Of a stretch of DNA of 64,000 nt, positions 1 through 9,196 are shown piece by piece. How positions within the stretch are numbered: the stretch's first letter is position 1; every line of letters begins with the position of its first letter. This stretch comes from CBDCFL01 sp965216135 (GTDB taxonomy: Bacteria; Pseudomonadota; Alphaproteobacteria; Rhodobacterales; Rhodobacteraceae), in assembly GCA_965216135.1 (NCBI GenBank), contig CBDCFL010000020.1:124001-188000 (forward strand). The letters are read 5' to 3'. The position numbers and the translations under genes were made by a program. The notes under the pieces were generated by a model. That model was given only the letters and a program-made list of their open reading frames with translations, was not told the DNA's origin and made no database searches.

Positions 1-2
1 CG

Positions 3-1415
3 CGGAACACGATCAGGAAGTATCTGAAGGACAGCTCGCCTCCGAGCTACCATCGTCAGGTTGATCCAGTTCGGCACAAATTGTGTGACTATGAAGAGCG
101 GCTCCAAACCTTGTTTGAGCAGGACCTGAAGCGCCCTCGCCGAGAACGTCGGACAGGGGTGAAGCTTTATGAGCAGCTGGTTTTGGAAGGATATACGGGG
201 TCGTATTCGCCAGTTCAGCGTTTTGTTCGAGACCTGAAACGCACGGGTTTGAGGTCAGGAGATGCGTTCATTCCGTTGCAGTTCCAGTCTGGCGATGCGC
301 TGCAGTTTGACTGGAGCGAAGAACATGTCGTCTTGGGCGGAATTGCCCAGAAGGTGAAGATTGCCCACTTCCGTCTGTGCCACAGCCGCAAGCCCTTTGT
401 TGTGGCCTACCCCGGGGAACCTCAAGAGATGGTGCTTGACGCTTTCGTGAGAGCGTTGACCTTTTATGGCGGGGTTCCGCGCCGTGTGATCATCGATAAT
501 CCCAAGACAATGGTGACCTATGTATCGCGCTCGAAAGACCGGATCTTTCACCCACGCTTTCTGGCCTTGATGAACCACTATGTCATGGAACCGGTGGCCT
601 GCACGCCCGCGTCGGGCTGGGAAAAGGGTCAGGTCGAAAACCAGGTGCAGTTTTTGCGCAGTCGGCTGTTCACGCCCAAACTGGCTTTTGATGATTTGGA
701 GGGCCTGAATGCCTGGCTGTATCTGCAATGTGATGCCCTTGGATCACGCCCCCATCCAGAGCGACAGGATCAGACAGTTGATGCTGTCTTTGCTGCAGAA
801 CAGGCTGAACTGCGCCCTCTCGGCCGCCCTTTTGATGGCTATGTTGAGAAGGCCGTTCGGGTGCGCTCTACTTGCCTGGTTCAATATGACAGCAACCGCT
901 ACAGCGTTCCGGCCTGTTTTGCTGGAAACCATGTCTCGTTGCGGGCCTATGCCGGTTGCGTCAAAGTGGTTGCAGGTCAAGATGTGATCGCCGAGCACAA
1001 ACGTCACTTTACCCGTAATATCAGTTACTTTGAGCCCTGGCATTATGTCCCTTTGCTGGTACGCAAGCCCGGAGCCCTGCGTGATGGCGCGCCCTTTGTG
1101 GATTGGCACCTGCCAGATGCCATGCACCAGATCAGGGTGCATTACATGAAGGGCAAAGGTGGAGATCGGGAGTTTGTAGACCTTCTTATGCTGGCGCAAG
1201 ACCACGGGATTGACGTTGTGGAAACGGCCTGTGATCTGGCTGTCGCGCAAAACACCCTACGCTTGCCTGCCGTCATCAACTTGATCAATCAGTTGGTCGA
1301 ACCGATCATCCCCCCACTGGCACAAAGCTATGACTATCCCATGCTGACGATGCGCCCGGAGGCCAACTGCAAACGATATGAGACATTGTGCGCCCGCCGA
1401 GAGATGACAGCATGA
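3..1415 (+). CDS. istA: IS21 transposase IstA, 5' partial
   Basis: DDE transposase that does the DNA cleavage and strand transfer of IS21. The reading frame is already open at base 3 (it reads RNTIRKYLKD, part of the N-terminal helix-turn-helix), so the start lies left of the window and the TTG at 81 is only internal. Catalytic acidic residues sit in QFDWSEEH, VIIDNPKT and GQVENQVQ, followed by the C-terminal beta-barrel domain of IS21 transposases. The stop TGA overlaps the istB start as ATGA (1412-1415), the usual translational coupling of this pair. No lesion is seen in the visible part. Confidence 0.9.
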   Translation, partial: RNTIRKYLKDSSPPSYHRQVDPVRHKLCDYEERLQTLFEQDLKRPRRERRTGVKLYEQLVLEGYTGSYSPVQRFVRDLKRTGLRSGDAFIPLQFQSGDALQFDWSEEHVVLGGIAQKVKIAHFRLCHSRKPFVVAYPGEPQEMVLDAFVRALTFYGGVPRRVIIDNPKTMVTYVSRSKDRIFHPRFLALMNHYVMEPVACTPASGWEKGQVENQVQFLRSRLFTPKLAFDDLEGLNAWLYLQCDALGSRPHPERQDQTVDAVFAAEQAELRPLGRPFDGYVEKAVRVRSTCLVQYDSNRYSVPACFAGNHVSLRAYAGCVKVVAGQDVIAEHKRHFTRNISYFEPWHYVPLLVRKPGALRDGAPFVDWHLPDAMHQIRVHYMKGKGGDREFVDLLMLAQDHGIDVVETACDLAVAQNTLRLPAVINLINQLVEPIIPPLAQSYDYPMLTMRPEANCKRYETLCARREMTA

Positions 1416-2167
1416 ATGCCCTCATTGATCAATTGGCTGGCCTTAGATTGCATGGAATGGCAGCTTGCGCACATGATTTGCTGTCCGCGCGCAAGTCGCC
1501 GAGCCTGACCACTGCGATAAAACAACTGATCGACGCTGAGACCGTAGAACGTCAGGTCCGCTCAATCGAGTATCAAATGCGGATTGCAAAGTTCCCGCAT
1601 CACAAGGATTTTGCCACCTTCGATTACAGCGCAGCCGCTGTTACTCAGGCTCGGATCGATCCCTTCTGCTCCGGACAGTTCACCCAAGACGCCCACAACC
1701 TCATTTTGGTGGGCGGAACTGGCACAGGCAAAACCCACATCGCCATTGCTCTGGGAACCACATTGATCAATCAGGGCAAAAAGGCCCGCTTCTTCAATGC
1801 TGTGGATCTGATCAACGCCCTGATCAGGGAGCAGGCCGAGGGTAATGCCGGGAAGATCATCCGGCAACTGACGCCACTGGATTGCGTCATTATTGATGAG
1901 CTGGGTTAGCGGCATTTAACATTGACCGCCCATTTTCGCATTCCAAAGTCCGGCGGCGCGCTGCTGTTCCATCTGATAAGCAAACTCTACGAGAAAACCA
2001 GCGTCATCATCACCACCAACCTGGAGTTCGGTGAATGGGTCTCCGTCTTCGGCGATCCCAAGATGACAACCGCGCTCCTCGACAGGGTGACACATCATTG
2101 CTCCATAATCGAAACCGGAAACACATCCTACCGGTTCGCTCAGAGTAAAAGGGCCCGAAAACAATAA
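1412..2167 (+). pseudogene. istB: IS21 helper ATPase IstB, interrupted by an in-frame stop
   Basis: AAA+ ATPase of the DnaC/IstB family that assembles with IstA on target DNA. The Walker A motif is GGTGTGKTH and the Walker B motif is VIIDELG. Directly after DELG comes a TAG (1907-1909), then about 13 unrelated codons, and the frame resumes with SGGALLFHLISKLYE through to the end at 2167. Both halves are in the same frame, so the lesion looks like a small replacement or insertion where the family normally has YLPF plus a few residues. The C-terminal part is otherwise well conserved. The element would need an IstB from another copy. Confidence 0.8.
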
Positions 2168-2186
2168 ACCGAAAACCAGCGCAAAC

Positions 2187-2243
2187 AAAGCCAGCAGACG
2201 AGATCGCTATTTGCTATTTGCGGGCATCTCGCCTGCTGGCTTT
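2187..2243 (+). terminator. Strong hairpin at the end of istB
   Basis: Arms 2187-2204 and 2226-2243 pair over 18 bp with one A/C mismatch around a 21-nt loop. The structure lies 19 bases after istB and before the IS terminal repeats. The right arm ends in only three T residues, so it may work as a terminator or as a barrier against transcription into or out of the element. Confidence 0.6.
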
Positions 2244-2393
2244 GCCTCATCACGGGTGGGTCACTTTTAAACGCTGAAGCCGGGCCACTTTTGAACGCTC
2301 ATTGACAATGTACCAGATGATCTGTCCGGTTTTAGAACGCCTCCAAGCCATGGAGGGAGGCGATGCGTCGGACGGAGCAGGTACAGGGACTGA

Positions 2394-3553
2394 TACCAAC
2401 GGCCCCCAGATTTGACTCAAGGGGATTCCCACGAGCGGCGTGATCTGATTCAGTGGCATCAAGGCAAGGGAGGCTTTGATGGCAGTAAGGATTACGCGCA
2501 AAGACAAGTCCGCAGGCGAGCTTCGCCAGGAAGCGGCGCGGTGCCGGGATGGGAAAGCGGCGCGACGGATGTTGGCGATTGCCCTGGTTCTGGATGGGGT
2601 TGACCGCAAGACGGCGGCAGAAAACTGCGGCATGGATCGGCAGACGCTGCGGGATTGGGCCCACCGTTACAATGCGGAGGGCGTGTCGGGCCTGTTCAAC
2701 CGTCGCCCGCCGGATCCACCCTGTCTGCTGAGCGCGGCACAGAAGGAGGAGTTGGCGGAAATGGTTCGGGCGGGTCCCGACCCCGAAACCGATGGGGTTG
2801 TGCGCTGGCGGCGCATTGATCTGAAACGCAAGATCGAAGAGCGCTTCGGCGTCACCATGCATGAGCGAACTGTTGGCAAACAATTGGCAAGCCTGGGCTT
2901 TCGGCGTCTGTCGGTGCGCCCGCAGCATCCGAAATCCGACCCGGATGCACAGGAGGCTTTTAAAAAAACTTCGCCGCAGAGGTAGAAGCAGCCTTGCCGG
3001 AAACAGCCCGCAGCAAGCCCCTGGAGATATGGTTTCAGGATGAAGCGCGGGTTGGCCAGCAGGGCACGCTCACCCGTATCTGGGCCGAGCGTGGAACACG
3101 CCCCCGTGCCCCGCGCGACACCCGCTATATCTGGAGCTACATTTTCGGCGCCGTCTGCCCGGAACGGGCTGAAGCGGCCGCTCTGATCATGCCACATGCC
3201 GACACACAGGCCATGAGCGCGCATCTCGCCGAGATCGCTAAAACCGTCGCATCGGGCGCACATGCCCTGCTCATTCTGGATGGCGCTGGCTGGCACGGTT
3301 CGGCAGAGCTGGAGGTACCCGACAACATCACCCTGCTCAAACTCCCGCCCTATTCCCCTGAACTCAACCCGATGGAAAATGTGTGGGCTTATCTGCGTGC
3401 CAACAAGCTCGCCATATCCGTCTTCGACAATTATGAGCAGATCGTCGACAGGTGTTGCGAAGCATGGAACTTCTTTGCAAACGACAAAACCGCAATCACG
3501 TCAATCACTACCAGACAATGGGCCAAAACGGTCAACGACTAGGACAGTTGGTA
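2394..3553 (+). mobile_element. IS630-family element nested in ISNCY (1160 bp)
   Basis: The tips are TACCAACGG on the left and the complement of TACCAACTG on the right. The flanks are TGA (2391-2393) and TGA (3554-3556), a 3-bp duplication of the TNA type also seen for the 1165-bp copies in this window. The copy differs clearly from those three in sequence, so it is a separate member of the same subgroup. It lies just upstream of the ISNCY transposase start and probably cut it off from its promoter. Confidence 0.85.
2479..3542 (+). pseudogene. IS630 transposase with a frameshift in an A run
   Basis: The start is ATG 2479 after a good GGAGG ribosome site. The first part holds helix-turn-helix sequence (MDRQTLRDWAHRYNAEG) and runs to a stop near 2985. 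The second part holds the DDE domain: WFQDEARVGQ, LILDGAGWH and SPELNPMENVW. The break is in an A7 run at about 2962-2968. The three intact copies in this window have A8 at the same place and read straight through as AFKKNFPAEL. It may be a one-base loss or could be rescued by slippage on the A run. I favour loss because the relatives are in frame. Confidence 0.75.
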
Positions 3554-3561
3554 TGAGATTG

Positions 3562-4700
3562 ATGAAGTTCGAGGAGGTTTACGGGCGCACCCATCGGGGT
3601 GGCTTGAGCCAGGCGGAGGCGGCGGAGGTTCTGGGTGTCTCGGAGCGCACCTTCCGGCGCTGGCGCGACCGCTACGAGGCGGAGGGAGCCGACGGTCTCT
3701 ACGACCGCCGCCTGGGCCGCCTCTCGGCGCGGCGCGCGCCGGTGGACGAGGTGGCGCGGGTGCTGGAGTTGTTCGACACCCGCTACTGGGACTTCACGGC
3801 CAAGCACTTCCACGAGAAGCTGGTGGCCGATCACGGCTTCAAGCGCAGCTACAACTGGCTGCGGCTGAGCTTGCAAGCCCATGGGCGCAGGCGCGCGGCG
3901 CCCAGGCGTGGGGCCACCGGCGCAAGCGGCCGCGCCGTGCCCTGCCCGGCATGATGTTGCACCAGGACGGCTCGAGCCACGAGTGGGTCCCCGGTCGATG
4001 GTGGGACCTGATCGTCACCATGGACGATGCGACCAGCGATATCTACTCGGCCTTCTTCGTCGCCGAAGAGGGCACCATGTCGAGCTTCCAGGGGGTGTCC
4101 GAGGCGATCCGGGCCAAGGGCCTGTTCTGCTCGCTCTACGCCGACCGCGCCAGCCACTACTGGAACACGCCCGAGGCCGGCGGCAAGGTGGACAAGGACA
4201 CCCCGACCCAGGTCGGCCGCGCCCTGGCGCAGCTCGGCATCGAGTTGATCCCGGCCTGCTCGCCCGAGGCAAGGCGGCGCTCGGAGCGCATGTTCGGCAC
4301 CTTGCAGAAGCGCCTGCCCCAGGAACTCAGGCTCGCCGGCATCACCGACATGGTCGAGGCCAACCGCTTCCTCAAGGAGGTCTTCCTGCCACAACACAAC
4401 GCCCGCTTCGCGACCCCGGCCGAGGACCGGGGCACCGCCTTCGTCCCCTTCACCGGCGCGCTCGACGACATCCTGTGCATCCACGAGGAACGCACCGTCT
4501 CAAACGACAACACGGTGCGCTACAAGCGCCTGGCACTTCAGATCCCCGCCGGCCGCCACCGCCGCCATTACGTCAAGGCCAGGGTCCGCGTCCACGAATA
4601 CCCCGACGGCACAATGGCCGTCTTCCATGGACCGCGATGTCTGGCGCGATACCACGCCGATGGCCAACCGATCGACAGCCAAACCCGCGAGGCCGCGTGA
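3562..4700 (+). pseudogene. ISNCY-family transposase, frameshifted
   Basis: The N-terminal part (MKFEEVYGR, SQAEAAEVLGVSERTFRRWR) is the helix-turn-helix start typical of ISNCY/IS1202 transposases, and the C-terminal part holds the catalytic core (TMDDATSDIY, YADRASHYW, RRSERMFGTL). The frame changes at about 3885-3915, just before RRALPGMMLHQDGS, so translation as written stops at 3954. The upstream in-frame ATG at 3553 was created by the IS630 right junction. The native start is probably ATG 3562. Confidence 0.8.
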
Positions 4701-4725
4701 CCCGCTTCGACGCGACCGACCGGCA

Positions 4726-4776
4726 CCCTGTGGACAAGTGGACAGCCGCTCCGCGACCGACCACTTGTCCACAGGG
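4726..4776 (+). terminator. Perfect 16-bp inverted repeat after the ISNCY transposase
   Basis: CCCTGTGGACAAGTGG at 4726-4741 is exactly repeated in inverse at 4761-4776 with a 19-nt loop, 25 bases after the transposase stop. There is no T run, so it is a terminator-like or transcription-insulating structure near the element's right end rather than a classical intrinsic terminator. Confidence 0.5.
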
Positions 4777-4853
4777 CCAGAAACCGCAACAGAAGCGGTC
4801 AACTCATATGGTACATAAACCGGTCAACTCAGAATGTTCTCGACAACCCTGTC

Positions 4854-5117
4854 GTGGCCCTGCCGCTTTTGAACACGCAAGGGGCCTATCAATTATTGGC
4901 AGACATCCGCGCGGCGCGCGGCAAGGACATCGAAATCGACGCAAGTCAGGTGCGACACCTCGGCGCTCAGGCCGTGCAAATTCTGGTGTCCGCCAAACAA
5001 AGCTGGGGCGCGGCGAAAAACACTTTTTCGATTCTACAGCCCAGCCTTGAATTCAGGCAATCTGTCGATGCGCTTGGCGGCACAGACCTCCTCGATGTGG
5101 AGACAGCCGCACCATGA
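4854..5117 (+). CDS. STAS-domain chemotaxis protein
   Basis: Small (87 aa) single STAS domain of the kind that opens Rhodobacterales che operons, with the core IEIDASQVRHLGAQAVQILVSAKQ. It has no catalytic motif and is thought to act in signalling or receptor-array assembly. The GTG start at 4854 gives the usual length for this family. An upstream in-frame extension would run into ISNCY. The stop overlaps the next ATG by four bases, so it is translationally coupled to cheY. The ISNCY right end lies only 37 bp upstream and has replaced the native promoter region, so expression of the whole operon may now depend on read-through. Confidence 0.7.
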   Translation: MALPLLNTQGAYQLLADIRAARGKDIEIDASQVRHLGAQAVQILVSAKQSWGAAKNTFSILQPSLEFRQSVDALGGTDLLDVETAAP

Positions 5118-5482
5118 GTCTGAAGGTTTTGGCAGTCGACGATTCGCGCACCATGCGCTCCCTGATCGGGTACACCCTGTCGGAGGCCGGCTTTGACGTC
5201 ACCCTTGCCGAAGACGGGCTGGACGGGCTTTCCAAGCTGAAATATCAGACCCCGGACGTCATCGTGACCGACCTCAACATACCGAACATGGATGGCTTTG
5301 GATTTGTCGAGGCGGTGCGCGACGAACAGCATCTACGTGGGCTGCCGATCCTAATTCTGACCACTGAAAGCGCCCAGGATCTTAAAGAACGCGCACGCGA
5401 TATGGGCGCGACCGGCTGGATCGTCAAACCCTTCGATGACGAGCAACTGATCGCCGCGATCAAGCGCGTCGCAATAATGTGA
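5114..5482 (+). CDS. cheY: Chemotaxis response regulator CheY
   Basis: Single receiver domain, 122 aa, full length. The acidic pocket is D9-D10 (AVDDSRTMR), the phosphoacceptor is Asp53 (VIVTDLNIPNMDG), the conserved Thr region is TTES (about 83-86) and the conserved Lys is about 105 (VKPFDDE). It receives phosphate from CheA and acts on the flagellar switch or as a phosphate sink. It overlaps the STAS gene and lies 7 bp before cheA. It reads intact although its kinase gene is broken. Confidence 0.92.
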   Translation: MSLKVLAVDDSRTMRSLIGYTLSEAGFDVTLAEDGLDGLSKLKYQTPDVIVTDLNIPNMDGFGFVEAVRDEQHLRGLPILILTTESAQDLKERARDMGATGWIVKPFDDEQLIAAIKRVAIM

Positions 5483-5489
5483 GGACCGG

Positions 5490-7641
5490 ATGAGCACGCC
5501 TTCTGACCTGCGGGACACATTCTTTCTGAGATGGCCGAGGGTCTGCGCGAGCTGGACCCCGAGCAGGCCAATTCGGAGACGATCAATTCGGTTTTTCGCG
5601 CCGTGCATTCGATCAAAGGCGGCGCAGGTGCGTTCAAACTCGCCGAACTGGTCGAGTTCGCCCATGGATTTGAAACCCTTCTTGACGAATTGCGAGAGGA
5701 TCGTCTGCCGATCACCGCCGATCTCTTGCGCATCATGCATCATGCCGGCGACCACCTGGCCGATATGGTTGGCGCAGAACGCGACGGGGTCGATCAAGAT
5801 CTTGACACCACCGCTAAGCTAAAGGCGGAAATTGAAGCCGTGCTGCCCGAAGGCGCGAGCGAGAGCAGCGACGCAGCGGTCGAGGATTTTGTGCCGATGG
5901 TATTGGCCATAGGGCCGATCGGTGCCAGTGACTGGCCCGACGACGCAGTGTTCACAATCGAGTTTAGCCCGCGTGCCGCGCTTTATGCCAGCGGCAACGA
6001 GCCGGTATTGCTGTTTCGGGAATTGGCCGAACTCGGCGAAGTGCACTGTGTTCTGCACACCACCGGTCTGCCGGATATTGATGCACTGGATGCAAATGAA
6101 AGCTATCTGAGCTGGTCAATCCGGCTAACCACAAACCAGGGCGAAGCCGACATACGGCAAATATTCGAATTCGTCGAATCAACCTGTGATCTTGCGATCA
6201 CTAGTCTGTCCGATGGCGCGCAGGTTGGCGAAACCGCGCTGGAGATGAGCGCCCAGCCCGACGACAACAGCGCAGTGGCCGCGCCCGTTGCGCCCCCATC
6301 ACCAACGCGCGCACCTGCGCCAGCCCAGGCACCGGCCAGCCAGGGGCCGGGCGATCCCAAAAAACCGCCCCCGGCAAGCGCCGCTCCTTCGCCGAGCGCT
6401 GCCAGTCGGCAGCCGCGTGCGACAATTCGCGTCGATCTTGAACGGGTCGACCGGCTGATCAACATCGTTGGCGAATTGATCATTCACCAGGCGATGCTGA
6501 CCCAGGCCATTGATCAGGCCGGGCTGGTGTCGGGCACGGAAGTTTCAACCGCACTCGACGAATTAAAGCAACTGTCTCGCGATATCCAGGAGAGCGTCAT
6601 GGCGATCCGCGCCCAGCCGGTCAAACCGCTGTTTGAGCGCATGTATCGCATCGTGCGCGAAGCCAGCGAGGCAGCAAAAAATCCGCCCGGATGGTCACCG
6701 AGGGCGAGATGACCGAAGTGGACAAGACAGTGGTTGAAAAACTCGCCGATCCGCTGACCCATATGGTGCGCAACGCGGTCGACCACGGCCTGGAATCCTC
6801 GCAGGCCCGGATCGCGGCAGGCAAGCCAGAGCAGGGCGTCGTCACGCTGTCGGCTGGTCACCGCTCGGGGCGCGTCATGATCACCGTGCGCGATGACGGT
6901 GCCGGGATCAACCGTGCCAGGGTTCTGGAAAAAGCGATCGAAAAGGGCCTGGTCGCCGGCGACGCCGAACTCAGCGATGCGGAGATAGACAACCTGTTGT
7001 TCCTGCCGGGTTTTTCGACCGTGGACGAAGTGTCGAGCCTGTCTGGCCGCGGGGTTGGAATGGATGTCGTCAAAAGCGCAATCCAGGGGCTCGGCGGGCG
7101 CGTCGCAATCACCTCTGTGCCCGGTCGCGGAACAACTTTCTCCATATCTCTGCCGCTGACGCTGGCGGTGCTCGACGGCATGGTCGTGGATGTGGCCGGC
7201 CAGCAGATGGTTGTGCCGATCACCACTATTGTCGAGACCCTGCGGCCGCCGAAAAGCGACATCAAGGCGCTCGGCCCGGACAACTACGTCGTCGCCATTC
7301 GCGGCAGTTATCTGCCGATTATCGATGTCGGCCACGTGCTGGGCTTTCGCGAACCGATGGAAGACCCCAGCGAGGGCGTCGCGCTGCTGGTTGAGACCGA
7401 AGACCAAGAGCGCGCCGCATTCTTGGTCGATGACATTCAGAACCAGCGCCAGGTGGTCATCAAAAGCCTGCATGAAAACTACGGCCAGGTGCCCGGTGTT
7501 GCCGCCGCTACAGTGTTTGGCGACGGCAAGGTCGCCCTGATCATCGACCCCGGCGATTTGATCGAAGAGGTCGGTGGCACCCCTGCCCCGCAGGCAAGCG
7601 CCATTCCAGATGCAGAGGTTAGTCATGAACAGCAAATCTGA
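5490..7641 (+). pseudogene. cheA: Chemotaxis histidine kinase CheA, two lesions
   Basis: All CheA modules are recognisable: HPt domain with the phosphorylated His in FRAVHSIKGGAG, a Pro/Ala-rich linker (about 6280-6415), dimerisation helices (RVDLERVDRLINIVGELI), ATPase domain with the N box VRNAVDHGLE and G boxes (VRDDGAGINR, SGRGVGMDVV), and a C-terminal CheW-like domain. Lesion 1 lies at about 5520-5530: MSTPSDLRDTFF is followed directly by LSEMAEGLREL in another frame, with about seven expected codons missing. Lesion 2 lies at about 6677-6683: an A6 run where A7 would keep the frame (ASEAAK then SARMVTEGEM). Lesion 1 is a real deletion, while lesion 2 could be a sequencing error. No full-length kinase can be made from this reading. 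Confidence 0.88.
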
Positions 7642-8092
7642 AAACAGCGGCGCATCCGAGCGCGAATTGGTGGCGTTCCGAGTGGCCGAGCAGGATTACT
7701 GCGTGCACATCATGTCGGTGCGCGAAATCCGCGGCTGGACCGAGGCCACCAGCCTTCCCCATGCCCCGGAATATGTGCGCGGCGTTATCAATCTGCGCGG
7801 TTCGGTCGTGCCGATCGTTGATCTCGCATCGCGCCTCGGGCTGACACCGATTGCCGATTCAGACCGCAACGTGATCATCATTACGATCATCAATCATCAG
7901 GTCGTCGGCCTTTTGGTCGATGCGGTTTTTGACATCCTCAGCGTGCCCGCCGAAAGTGTCCAGGACACACCCGACGTCGCCTCGGATCTGGTCAAGACCT
8001 TTATCGAAGGCGTCGTTACCGTCGACGAGCGCATGATCCGGCTGATCGATCTGGCGCGCGTGTTGCCGTATTCAGTTCAAGAGGTTGCCTGA
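7625..8092 (+). CDS. cheW: Chemotaxis coupling protein CheW
   Basis: 155-aa CheW domain protein that links receptors to CheA. The core EYVRGVINLRGSVVPIVDLASRLGL is the family signature. The start is taken as ATG 7625, which overlaps the end of cheA by 17 bases. The open frame begins earlier, at 7574, but the upstream part has no family similarity. The C-terminus is slightly extended. The gene itself is intact. Confidence 0.9.
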   Translation: MNSKSENSGASERELVAFRVAEQDYCVHIMSVREIRGWTEATSLPHAPEYVRGVINLRGSVVPIVDLASRLGLTPIADSDRNVIIITIINHQVVGLLVDAVFDILSVPAESVQDTPDVASDLVKTFIEGVVTVDERMIRLIDLARVLPYSVQEVA

Positions 8093-8095
8093 TCC

Positions 8096-8992
8096 TTGCA
8101 AGTCTTGCGCAAAAATCATTTGCCGGAGCATGAATTTGAGCTGCGCGACGCGGAGTTTCAGCAGATATCGCGGCTTGTGCACAAAACCGCAGGCCTGAAA
8201 TTATCCGACAGCAAGCGAACGCTGGTCTATTCGCGCCTGGCCAAGCGGGTCAGAGAGCTGGGCCTGAACGATTTTCGTTCGTACATGAATTATCTGGATC
8301 AGGACCAGAGCGGTGACGAACTCGGCTTCCTGATTGCCGTGCTGACCACGAATGTCACCTCGTTTTTCCGCGAGGAACACCATTTTGACCATCTTCGCGG
8401 CCAGGTCCTGCCCGATCTGATCGCGCGTGCGCGCGTAGGCAGTCGCATTCGCCTTTGGTCGTCGGCGTGTTCCAGCGGCCAGGAGCCGTATTCCATCGCG
8501 CTCTCAATCCTTCAACTGTGCCCCGAGGCCTGCGATTATGACGTTCGCGTTCTGGCAACCGACATCGATCCGAATATGCTCAAGATCGGCCAGACCGGGC
8601 GGTTCGCAGCAAAGCTGCTGGACCCTGTGCCAAAGGATATGCGCGTAATTGTGCCCCGCCCGGAGGCCGACGGCGACACAATCGTCATGCCAGAGGCGGC
8701 CAAATCGCTGATTTCTTTCCGCCGGCTCAATCTGATCGAAGACTGGCCATTCAGCGGGCTATTTGAGGCAATATTCTGCCGCAACGTCGCGATTTATTTC
8801 GACAAAGCCACCCAGCAGCAACTCTGGTCGCGGCTGGCCGGACAGCTGGTTGACGGCGGCCATTTCTATATCGGCCATTCAGAGCGGGTGACCGGCCCGA
8901 TCAAGCATCATCTGGCCAGCACCGGCGTGACCCAATACCAGAAGCTGCAGGCCCCGCCAGCGGTGGGCACGCAACCGAGCCGGGGGAAATAG
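8096..8992 (+). CDS. cheR: Chemotaxis protein methyltransferase CheR
   Basis: SAM-dependent methyltransferase that methylates glutamates on chemoreceptors. The N-terminal CheR helical domain (about 15-70) is followed by a Rossmann domain with the SAM-binding region RLWSSACSSGQEPYSIAL, ATDIDPNML and FCRNVAIYFDKATQQ. At 298 aa it is of normal length. The start is TTG 8096, just after cheW. No in-frame ATG near the conserved beginning was seen. The GTG start of cheY2 lies 2 bases downstream. Confidence 0.9.
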   Translation: MQVLRKNHLPEHEFELRDAEFQQISRLVHKTAGLKLSDSKRTLVYSRLAKRVRELGLNDFRSYMNYLDQDQSGDELGFLIAVLTTNVTSFFREEHHFDHLRGQVLPDLIARARVGSRIRLWSSACSSGQEPYSIALSILQLCPEACDYDVRVLATDIDPNMLKIGQTGRFAAKLLDPVPKDMRVIVPRPEADGDTIVMPEAAKSLISFRRLNLIEDWPFSGLFEAIFCRNVAIYFDKATQQQLWSRLAGQLVDGGHFYIGHSERVTGPIKHHLASTGVTQYQKLQAPPAVGTQPSRGK

Positions 8993-9196
8993 CTGTGTCG
9001 TTAAAGGACATGCTGCACGTAACGGTCGTTGACGATATGTCTACCAGCCGGGCCCTTATTACGCAGGCGCTCGATTGGATGGGTGTCCGAAATTATACCA
9101 CGCAGAATGACGGAGACGCGGCTTTGGCGCAATTGATGCGGCAGCCGAGCCATTTGGTTATTTCGGATTTCAACATGCCCGGATTGGACGGTCTCA

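Larger units (their letters stand above)
1..2307 (+). mobile_element. IS21-family element, left end outside the window
   Basis: The region carries the istA-istB pair typical of IS21 and ends in a terminal array at about 2257-2307. There the motif GGnCACTTTTrAACGCT occurs twice, about 29 bp apart, followed by TTGACA, which matches the multiple terminal repeats of IS21. The element stops at TGACA (2307), directly against the ISNCY terminal repeat at 2308. The left end is outside the window, so its target duplication cannot be checked. IstB is damaged, so this copy is probably not autonomous. Confidence 0.85.
2308..4816 (+). mobile_element. ISNCY (IS1202-like) element with a nested IS630
   Basis: The left end begins ATGTACCA (2308) and the right end finishes TGGTACAT (4816). 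The imperfect terminal inverted repeat reads roughly ATGTACCAnATGAnnTGnCCG. Inside is a two-part IS1202-type transposase with an IS630 (2394-3553) in its 5' leader. Without the IS630 the element is about 1.35 kb. It abuts the IS21 end exactly on the left and lies 37 bp from the first chemotaxis gene on the right. No convincing target duplication was found. Confidence 0.75.

Noticed and set aside
255..1250. Antisense open frames over istA
   Set aside because: They are shadows of the IstA frame in GC-rich sequence, with no ribosome sites or family similarity.
3881..5050. Long plus-strand open frame across the ISNCY transposase and its terminal region
   Set aside because: It is a GC-rich shadow frame whose sequence is low-complexity Arg/Pro/His and runs across the IS boundary.
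6677..6712. Programmed frameshift in cheA
   Set aside because: Host CheA is not known to use frameshifting, and the gene also carries an unrelated deletion near its start.
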